Origin: Chrysomallon squamiferum
Lineage: Eukaryota; Mollusca; Gastropoda; Neomphalida; Peltospiridae
NCBI GenBank assembly: GCA_012295275.1
Contig: CM022673.1
Location: forward strand, 5,042,153 to 5,106,152
Length of the DNA stretch: 64,000 nucleotides
Direction of reading: 5' to 3'
Below the pieces are notes generated by a model, which was not told the DNA's origin, searched no databases, and worked only from the letters and a program-made list of their open reading frames with translations. Both the position numbers and the translations under genes were made by a program. How positions within the stretch are numbered: position 1 is the first letter of the stretch; every line of letters begins with the position of its first letter. This document shows positions 1-12,332 of this stretch, one piece after another.

Positions 1-2711
<2,711 letters not shown>

Positions 2712-2847
2712 GATTGGTCGATTTTCGGGTCGAGTTTCGCCGATGCTAACTTACTGTCGTTTTCTCACCCTGGCCGTAACGTGGTAGCAGCGAGAAGTGA
2801 AGATATGAAAACGGTTTTGCTGTGTATATATGTATATATCGTTCGAA

Positions 2848-2861
2848 TCTTCCATGGTTAC
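2848..2861 (-). promoter_or_regulatory. X-box-like (RFX) motif upstream of alpha-tubulin
   Basis: The minus strand reads GTAACCATGGAAGA. The left half-site GTNACC and the AT spacer fit the RFX consensus GTTNCCATGGNAAC, and the right half-site is imperfect. It lies about 140 bp upstream of the inferred start codon. RFX factors drive ciliary genes; binding here is inference. Confidence 0.35.
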
Positions 2862-2874
2862 GCCTGCTTAGGTA

Positions 2875-2888
2875 GTTGTCATGGAAGC
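2875..2888 (+). promoter_or_regulatory. Second X-box-like (RFX) motif upstream of alpha-tubulin
   Basis: The plus strand reads GTTGTCATGGAAGC, with one mismatch in each half-site relative to GTTGCC-AT-GGNAAC. It starts 13 bp beyond the preceding motif, so the pair could act together. Confidence 0.3.
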
Positions 2889-4294
2889 TAGTGTTTGTTT
2901 AGAAGATGTTTCAAATGGATGAGTTTTATCACTGAGTTCCTCGGTCGTCGTGGAGCGTCAAATAGAATTCGTTCTGTCTCTCGTCACTTTGACGACAGCA
3001 CAATCTGCTGACGATGAGTATTGATAAACAAGTCTCGAACAGGTTCTTTTAGAAAAAAATATATTTATCATTTGACTTTGTATGAAGTCAGAATATTCTG
3101 GACCGTCTCAAAGATTTTTTTTTTTTTTTTTTTTTTTTGATTCAACCATGAGAAAGAGTGGAAATGAAACGACAAATTTATTTAATTGTTTGTTTGTTTG
3201 CTTATTTGTTTTAATTTAATGTAATGTAATGTAATTTAATTTTATTTTATTTCATTTGTTTATTAGTATTTGTTGTTAATTTAAAAAATATAATAATAAC
3301 AGAGAGAGAAAACTAAGAGAATCAGCAAAATAGAAAAAGAAAAATGGACTCAAAATAAAGCAGAAAAATAAAAAACAATAACAAAAAATGTTACCAATCT
3401 CAATAAATCAGACTCTTAACAATAAAAACATTTAGTTTTTAGTGCTGGATTAACTATTAATTAAAATAAGTATTATAGGAAAAAATATAAAATATAAAAC
3501 TCTATTCCGATAGAAACATTATCCACTGAATTAATTCGTGTATGTCTACGGTTAACGTTTGAAGTCTACCAGCATCTATTCGATGAAAGACACAACTGAC
3601 CTCGAAGACACCTGACATCAAACAGATTTATCGAACACCTGATGATTTAAGGCATGCAACATCCTTTTCACTCGTTTCAGTCTTGGCCCGGTTCCTTGCC
3701 CTGATGCAGTGAGTTTTGTTATTTAGCATCACGACAGCACTCAAGTTATTTCTCTAAACAAACTGACCCCCGACCAATTTGTTTTGCCACCCTCCGCTCG
3801 GCGATGAATTGTTTTTGCCTCATTTCAAAAACTGTCTAGCTATGGTGGTATGGCATTAATACTTGGGAAACATTAACAACATTTAGAATTTGTTCAATGT
3901 CACACGGTCCATTGTTTGTCATGTCTTGGTTTTGTCTTAGCGATTTTGGCTGTACGGTTCGCTTAATGTTCTTAAACATAATATTTCATTAACTGTAATA
4001 ATCTAAAAACAAATTCTGTTTTCAGGATCATCACACAAAAATATAGCTTACAAGCGGATGGTTTCCTGGTATTTTTGATGGAACATGGCTTCTGAGACCA
4101 AATTGTATATTGGAGTTACGGCGGTGACACAGTGAAAATAAACGTCATTAAATAAAAGAATGAAGGATGAACATTTTTCAATTCAACATTTTTAAAAAGT
4201 ACTCCTATTTGCGATTTTTTTATTTTTTTTATTTTTTTTTTATTTAAAAACATACGAGTAATGAAGATCGAAATCACAACTGTTCTAGATAAAG

Positions 4295-4295
<1 letters not shown>

Positions 4296-4390
<95 letters not shown>
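4296..4390. repeat. (TC)n microsatellite, ~95 bp
   Basis: An uninterrupted dinucleotide TC/GA array in the tubulin-HACL1 intergenic region. Confidence 0.97.
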
Positions 4391-4393
<3 letters not shown>

Positions 4394-4679
4394 TTCGAAT
4401 GCGATTAGTTGCGAATTGTTTTTCATATACACCCTTCTGCTGACAGGAAAACACATACCACCGAGTTCGATCAAGAAAACACATGAATTGATCTCTTGAT
4501 CTGTCGTGCGTTCCACCACTGAATTGTAGCCCGCCTCCATCAAACTGTCATTATTCTCCAAAATAACAATTCAATTGATTTTTTATTTCTCGTATGCTGT
4601 TATAAATATTTTATCATTGTTCATACTGCCTTCCTTTTGAAAGTTGATAAAATAACTATAGGAAAATATATTAAAAATA

Positions 4680-5019
4680 AAATAATAATAATAATAATAA
4701 TAAGGCTCCTTTTATTTAAAACTAAATTACAAGGATAATCATCATTACAAATAATTAAATAACGACAAAGACAACGACAACAACAACAACAACAACAACA
4801 ATAATAATAATAATAATAATTGTTACAAATACTAAATAATACGCAACAGATAATAATAACAGTGTTTACAGATACTAAATAATAAGGAACATAAGAATAC
4901 CTATTTAAAAAACTAAATAATAAGGAATTTAATAATAATAATAATAATAATAGTAATAACGGGAAAAAAAAACAACAACAATAATAATAATAATAATAAT
5001 AACAGGGGAAAAAATAAAC

Positions 5020-5052
<33 letters not shown>

Positions 5053-5100
5053 GGGGGAAAAAATAAACAATAATAATAATGGGAAGAAGAAGTAGAAAAA
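4680..5100. repeat. Compound (AAT)n/(CAA)n array with repeated GGGGAAAAAATAAACAA spacers
   Basis: Blocks of AAT and CAA trinucleotides are separated by near-identical G-run/A-run spacers around 4960-4985, 5004-5022 and 5052-5072. This indicates that a larger unit (spacer plus AAT block) was amplified, not only the trinucleotide. Confidence 0.85.
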
Positions 5101-5944
5101 AGAAACACCATCTAAAACAGTTTATGTAATTAACATACAAGATCTGTGTTTTGCGACCAATGTCAGTATGACATTTCATACGTATAGATTTTTTTTACAC
5201 TGTTTAGTTTTTATGTATTTATAAACACTGCAATATTTACAGGAGCCTTCCAACCTGTCGCCAGATACGAGAGTCTGAAAAGTAACAACTGAATGAAAGT
5301 ACAACCAAAGATATTCGATTGCTTCTGAATAATAAATTATCTGACGCAGTTATTTAAATATTGATATGACTGTAAACACAGCATTACTGTGCAAGGGAAT
5401 AAAAGACTGTGATGAAAACGGGGTGCCGGTTTGAAAGTTCGTGAATCTCTTAAAATACATATTTGTTTACGAGAAAATCATTGTTCGTTTAATAATTGTT
5501 TTTGTCCTTCTGCGCGCTCAGGTAAATAGAAGTACAAAAGAAAATGGACAAGAAAATTGATCACGATTTATAGACCTAATCAATACAGCCGACAGATTCA
5601 TAAACCTACCTGTGAAAGACAGATGAAGTTATAAGCAATACGTGTATTCTTTTGTTCTTACATTTTTTTTCATTTATTATTTTATTTTGAAAATTTATTG
5701 ACATTTGCAACATGAATTGTTTATAGTTACGGTAAATTAACGATTCTATAAGTAAACAAATATACTGATTTTAATTACTTTCTGTTCCATATCACTCAGA
5801 AAAAACCTACACTACATACAACCAGTGACGTGCAAAAAGGTGGGGAGAGGGCACCCGTCCCAGACATCCATTTTAGGTGGGTGGGGGCATCCATTCAAAG
5901 ATGAAACCGATTTAACTTCTTTTTCTTTTTTTTTAAAATTTGAA

Positions 5945-6085
5945 TTATTCCTGTTCACCGTTTCAATCGCAAGATACGAAAAATCATTTTCAAAGCTAAA
6001 ATTAATAATAAAAAAAACATATCTGAAGTTTTAAAGTCACAAGAGATACCAACTATATTTGGTTTAACCAGCACTGAAAAAATAA
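5945..6085 (+). mobile_element. hAT-family transposase C-terminal relic (decayed)
   Basis: The plus-strand frame from about 5955 reads ARYEKSFSKLKLIIKKTYLK. This resembles the conserved hAT dimerisation segment (ERSFSKLKLIK.YLRS) found in many ZMYM/hAT-type transposases. The frame hits a stop near 6034. In a shifted frame the next residues begin SQE and later show a spaced L/S/E pattern, as expected from the SQERL...LSIE continuation. The copy is short, frameshifted and non-functional. A CAGTGACG sequence at 5823 resembles a hAT terminus, but no matching right end or 8-bp target duplication was found. Family assignment is by motif memory. Confidence 0.5.
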
Positions 6086-6105
6086 TTCCTCTCGGTTCTT
6101 GTAAA

Positions 6106-6119
6106 TGATCACATGATCA
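6106..6119. promoter_or_regulatory. Paired TGATCA palindromes with internal TCACATGA (M-box-like)
   Basis: TGATCA, CA, TGATCA: two identical 6-bp palindromes flank CA, 6 bp before the HACL1 start codon. The centre TCACATGA matches an M-box/E-box (bHLH-Zip) core. Function is inferred. Confidence 0.3.
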
Positions 6120-6121
6120 AC

Positions 6122-6132
6122 AAAATGGCGGC
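6122..6132 (-). promoter_or_regulatory. YY1-type element overlapping the HACL1 start codon
   Basis: AAAATGGCGGC is, on the other strand, GCCGCCATTTT, which fits the YY1 consensus GCCGCCATNTT. In mammals such elements often overlap the first ATG of housekeeping genes (MAA... N-termini), as here. Confidence 0.45.
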
Positions 6133-6697
6133 GTCCAAAGGTTACGGAAGCGACGTGGAAATGATGGACGGGGCACAGATTTTAGCAAAAGCTTTAAAAA
6201 CCCAGGTTCTAAGATACTCTTTCTGAATGATTTTTATTCAGTTATAGTTGAATATGATCAATCGATGTTTCCGATGTTAATGTCCTTTTGTGGATGCATT
6301 TATCAAATTTTATGTGATTGTTTCTGAGTTTCTCTGGAAATAAATAATAAAATATTAAGATAATAATAATGAAGAAAATTACAAAGCAGTTTATTAACTT
6401 CAGACGACCTTTACAACTACTATTGATTTTAGCTACAACATTATTTACAGACTTCATACGTTTATGAATTACTTACGCTGATAAACAATATGTACGTTTT
6501 CAGGGTATAGAATATATGTTTGGAATTGTTGGTGTACCAGTAACTGAGGTTGCTTTAGCAGCTCAAGCGGAAGGAATCAAATTCATCGCCATGAGAAATG
6601 AGCAGGCAGTAAGATATTAATATTATTAAAAGTTTATGCTTACAATATTTTGGTTTTTAATAAAGATATATTTACTTTCAAACCGAAATTCAGTTGA

Positions 6698-6747
<50 letters not shown>

Positions 6748-8953
6748 CAACATCATTGTCAATTTTTTTATTTATATATATTTATTTGTTTGTTTACTTT
6801 TTACTTTTTTTTTAAATTTAATTTTATTTGTTATAATGTTATAGTTTTATTTATTTATATACTTTTATTAATTATAATTTTATTTTCAAATAATTATTTA
6901 TTTAACAATTTATTATTTAATTATGTTAATTTTTATATCCTATATGCATATATACATATCTGTACACATACATATTATTATTTTTTAACTTATTTTGTTT
7001 ATTCATTTCTATTTTATTTATTTTATTTCATTTGATTTATTGCTAAATACATAAGTGTTAAATTACAATTTTTTTTTTTTTTTTTTTTTTTTGAATCAGG
7101 CTTCTTATGCTGCTTCTGCTATTGGATATCTTACTGGCCGGTAAATAAAACACATTTATTACTTTTTTTTATAATTAATATTATTATAATCTGTTTGATT
7201 AAAATAATTATTATAAAAAGTGGGGTTTTTTAAAATCCCTTCTTCTATTTAAGGATATTAAAAAAAAAAAAAATAATAATAATAATTCATGAGTAGATCA
7301 TATTATTTTCAGTTTGAAAAATTATTACTAAAGTAGGGTTATTATTTCCATTAATTTTTAATTTTTAAATTTCAGCCCAGCCGTCTGCTTAGTTGTGTCT
7401 GGTCCTGGCTTGGTTCACGCATTTGCTGGTATGGCTAATGCTATGGAGAACTGCTGGTATGTATTTGTAAATAACAGGTCTTTAGCCTTGATCTCTGTCA
7501 TGAAGATAAACTATACCAACATTTAGTCTGTAATATGGATGACACCAAATTGAGCTTTTTTTTTTTCAGGAAAGAAGGAATGAATATATTCCAGTACAAC
7601 CACTTAGAATATCTCTAACAACACCACCACCACCACCACCACTTCCATCACTTCTGTTTACTACTACTAATATTAGTACTGCAACGTAACTTTCTACAGC
7701 TACTACCACTATTACCACTACTATTATATATACTACCACTACTTCTATTGCTGTTGCTATGTAGTTACTATTACTAGTGCAACAACTCTTTATATATAAT
7801 TTTTATTTTTTATTGCTTTCATTGTTTTTGTTTGTCTAAGGGAGATAATTGTAACATCTGATTTGCTTTAGGCCACTTGTTGTGATTGGTGGATCATGTG
7901 ACAGAGAACATGAATCAATGGGAGGCTTTCAAGAATATCCTCAGGTGAGTTTCAGTTACTGTATTTGTTTATGAATACATCTTTTTATTGTTCATGAATG
8001 TCCATTTAAAATATTTTTAATTTTTTTTTTTTTTAAACCCAGAAATACAATCAAAACAACAACAACAAAAACATTACAGCATCAGTACTGTTGTTTGAAC
8101 CTTTCTTCTAATTGTGTTTGTTGTTGTTGTTGTTATTATTATTATTGTTTTGTTATTATTATTGTTATTGTTATTAATATAATTATTATTATTATTATTA
8201 TGATTATGATTATTGAAAACAATTTAATGAAACTGCAATTAGAGTTAATTTCTTTAAAATGTAAATTATTTATTTTTAAAATTGATTATTTTGCAGTCTA
8301 AAATGATGGTAAACAGGTAAAAACTTTTTGAGGTATAATTTGCAAAGCTTATATTTGTATATAAATTAATGAAAAAGTTAGATTCTTTTATTTTATTATT
8401 ATTTTCTTTTTAGGTGACATTTGCTCAGAATTTTAGCAAATTTTCCACAAGACCCAGCAACACGCAGAACATTCCTTTCTTCATAGAAAAGGTGAAAACT
8501 TTTGAATGAACATTGTTTTAAAACTTTTAAAATAGATATTATTTTAAAACTTTTTTTCAGACAGTTTTGGCAATTCAACAAACAATCTTTAACAGTTTTA
8601 ACACATATGACCTTTTGCATTGAATCTGGCATTGAATAAAAAATTAAATCATTTTGTTTTTGTACATGTATTTGGTTTCATAAAATATTGATATTTTGTG
8701 TTGCCATGACTGAATTTGATTTATTCGAGTCAATAAATTTGCTGATATTGTATGTGCTTATCAGTGTATTAGTTTGTGTTGTGTGTAGTTTAAGCTGGCT
8801 TGTTCAGACAACTCAGTTTTATTTTCAGGCTGTTCGACAAAGCATTTATGGACGACCTGGTGTTAGTTATATTGATCTCAGTGCAGACATGATATCCGAG
8901 ACAGTGCCTGTCACTTCTATTAGGTATTTTTAGTTTTCTAAATTTTGGTGTGG

Positions 8954-8989
<36 letters not shown>

Positions 8990-9034
8990 TTATTTTTATT
9001 TTTATTTTTTATTATTACATTATTATTAAATCTT

Positions 9035-9078
<44 letters not shown>

Positions 9079-10388
9079 TTATTTTTATTTTTATTTATTA
9101 TTATTATTTTTTATTTATTATTTATTATTTTATTTATTTATATTATTATTATTTTTTATTTATTATTATTATTAAATTCAGAATATTTTATTTACAAATC
9201 TAATGTGAAATAACTTTTTATATATTTTTTATTTTCTACTGTGTATTATAATAATATATCTTGTACAGAATGATGTCTTATTAAGATTTTAATTCTGATT
9301 TTTCTAAGGCAAGTTTCTTATTGTCCACCTCCACCAAACACTCTTGCTGACCCACAGGAAGTTAACAATGCAGTTAATATACTACTTTCTGCACAAAGAC
9401 CTTTGATTATTATTGGAAAAGGTGACCATAATGTTATTGATAATATTTTATTTCACTGGTTATTAGTAATAAATTATTTTAGAGTAACATAATTTTGAAG
9501 TATTTGTTTATTATTTTCATATTATTTAAACTATGACTGAAAAATATACCATATTACTACAGCTTGATAAATAATATCACAAGTTCAAAAATCCAATCAT
9601 GTTATATATTCACAGATCACCACAAATTCATAAAGCATATCACAAATTCACAAAATCGTGTCATAAATCAACAAATTATATCACAAATTCACAAATCATA
9701 TTATCACTATGGTTCAAAACGTCCTTGTCACATTTCACAAGTAACATTATTACTATAGTTCACAAATCATATCACAAATTGACAAAAAAACATAAATTCA
9801 CAAATTCATCAAAAACAAATTCACAAAAAACAAATTCACAAAAAACAAATTCACAAACTGAATCACAAATGTACAGATCCTATTACCAACTACTGTTTAC
9901 AAATCATTATCACAAGTTCACAGTTCTCATTATCAACAGAAATAATTTAACAGGATCAACTTATGCAAGAGCTGAAGAAGAAACCAGACAGTTGGTATCA
10001 CTGTGTCGAGTTCCTTTCTTGCCAACTCCAATGGGGAAAGGAGTTTTACCAGACAACCACGAGTTCTGTGTCTCACCAGCTAGATCAAGGTAAACATTGT
10101 AGTTTTAAACTGCATTCACTTTCCTAATTCTTTCTTCTCTTTTTTTAGAATTAGAGAGGGCTGCAATTTTATTTTATTTGTTTGTTTATTTGTTTTTATA
10201 TTTGTGAGTTTGTTTGTTTGTCAATATATATATTTTTTGTTTTGTGATGTTTGTTTGTTTATTTATTTATTTATTTATCTGTTTGAAAGATGATGTATAT
10301 ATAACTCACACAGAGTCAGAAAAAAACATTTTGGGGAAAAAGGCAATGTGTTATTAAGGAATTTTATAAAAATATATCTTTCTCTTAT

Positions 10389-10419
<31 letters not shown>

Positions 10420-10777
10420 CATTACTACAGTATCTGCTTCAGTTTTATAAGTCAACACTTTCTATTAGAGTTAATATTTAAGTAAATAATTTTCAGGGCT
10501 CTTTCAGAAGCTGATGTTGTCCTGTTACTTGGAGCTCGTCTCAACTGGATTCTTCACTTTGGACGTCCACCAAGATTCAGCAAACATGTAAAATTTATAC
10601 AGGTATTTCAGATATTAACATATAAGGTATCATGTAAGTGGAATCATGTAATTGTTGTATAATGAAAATTTTGAACACTCAGATCTGGTTTCTCTCTGTC
10701 TGTGTTCTGACTCTCTCTCTTCTTTCTCTCTCTTTCTCTTCTCTGTCTTCCTTCTTTTCTCTCTGTCTTCTATCTTC

Positions 10778-10858
<81 letters not shown>

Positions 10859-11677
10859 TCTCTCCCTCTCCATCTCCCTAACCCTCTCCCTCTCCCTCTC
10901 TCACATACACAAACATACAAGCATCTTAAGAGTACTTCAGAATAATTCTCAAACAACTGAACTGCAGACCACTCTGTATCATAACTAGGTAATATATAAA
11001 TAAAATAATTTTAAGGCTTGTGTTGTTGTTGTTTCAGATTGACATCTGCCCAGAGGAGATAGGAAACAGTGTAAAGCCAGCAGTTGGACTTGTAGGAGAT
11101 TTAAAATGTGTTATAGGACAGGTGAACAAATTAAAAATCACTCTTGTATTATAAACTAAATCCTCTCAGTACATCTATTTTAACACCAGCCATGAGCTGA
11201 ATTTTATAAAAATTGTTTTTTGATGTACTTTCGTCACAGTTTCTTGTGTGTTGTGTTTATTCTTTTTCATTTTCTCCCTATGTCTCTCTCTCTGTCTCTT
11301 TGTCTCTCTCTCTCTGTGTCTGTCTGTTCCTATCCTATTTTCCTGTTTATAATATATTCAGTTGTTTTAAATTTCTTATTTTCAGCTAGTCACTGAAATA
11401 AAAAGTAAATCACATGATCTTCAGAACAAGTCACACAGTGCCTGGTGGAAGAGCTTGAAGGAAAAAATTAATTCAAATCAGTTGTCAGTAAAGGTATCAT
11501 CCAATAACTTTTATATCAGTGGTTATTGTTTCTGTAAAAATGTCTTACAAATTTCCAATGAATTTATTAAAAATACTGGTCTACAGTTTATATAAATAAA
11601 AACAAAAAGATAAATATTAAATACTTGATTCAATAAATTTTATACATTTATCTAAGATGATTGTTGTCTGTTACTAT

Positions 11678-11773
<96 letters not shown>

Positions 11774-12248
11774 TTCTTTTTTGCATTTCTGTCTGTCAGT
11801 CTCTTTTACTCTGTCTCTTGTAACATGGACTTTCTGTGTTTACAGTCTATGTGTGAAGATACCAGTCTACCACTGAACTACTATGCAGCATTTTCTGAGG
11901 TGTGAATAGTATTGAGTACATTTCACTTTGAATTCAGCAAATCTCAGTTTTTAAAGGATTTTTCATGTCGGCTCTTTCCAGCAAAAATTAAATTTGATTT
12001 AATTTTTAAAAGCCATTCTTGTTTTTTTAACAGATTTCAAAAAAAAGCTCACACAGCAGTTTGGAGCTTGAATTGTTATCTCATTCTTCACTGATAACTG
12101 GTAAAAAAAAAAAATAAAATAACAATAAAAGAAAAATAATAATAATAAAAAAAAAATAATAATACTGATAGTAATAGTAATAATAATTATATTAATGATG
12201 ATGATGATGATGATAATAATAATAATAATATTGATAGTAATAGTAATG

Positions 12249-12332
<84 letters not shown>

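Larger units (their letters stand above)
2712..3000 (-). promoter_or_regulatory. Probable alpha-tubulin 5'UTR and promoter region
   Basis: This stretch just upstream of the inferred tubulin ATG is richer in G+C and CpG than its surroundings (roughly 2680-3000). It contains two X-box-like RFX motifs. The transcription start cannot be fixed from sequence alone, and no convincing TATA box was identified. Confidence 0.4.
3001..5822. other. Intergenic region between tubulin and HACL1, repeat-rich
   Basis: No coding exon was recognised. The region holds a T-rich run near 3118-3139, a (TC)n array at 4296-4390, a compound (AAT)/(CAA) array at 4680-5100, and more complex single-copy-looking sequence at about 3540-4140 with no long open frame. 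Open frames across the (TC)n and (AAT)n arrays encode only RE/SL or Y/I/L homopolymers and are repeat artefacts. Confidence 0.7.

Noticed and set aside
2838-2852. GTTCGAATC, a tRNA B-box-like motif (also a similar one near 36040)
   Set aside because: No A-box, anticodon arm or acceptor stem could be placed around it.
4116-4561. Open frames encoding long RE/ER or SL repeats
   Set aside because: They are translations of the (TC)n/(GA)n microsatellite in all frames; same for 10638-10988 and 11657-11905.
4621-5179. Open frames rich in I, Y, L and C
   Set aside because: They arise from (AAT)/(CAA) arrays; similar frames at 6694-7035, 8945-9213, 12195-12383, 35957-36229 and 47408-47626 were dropped for the same reason.
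5823-6076. Complete non-autonomous hAT element bounded by CAGTG...CACTG
   Set aside because: The terminal match is only a few bases and the flanks do not form an 8-bp target duplication; only the transposase-derived piece is kept.
9575-9950. CRISPR-like spaced repeat
   Set aside because: The core is short and degenerate, spacing is irregular and the context is a eukaryotic intron.
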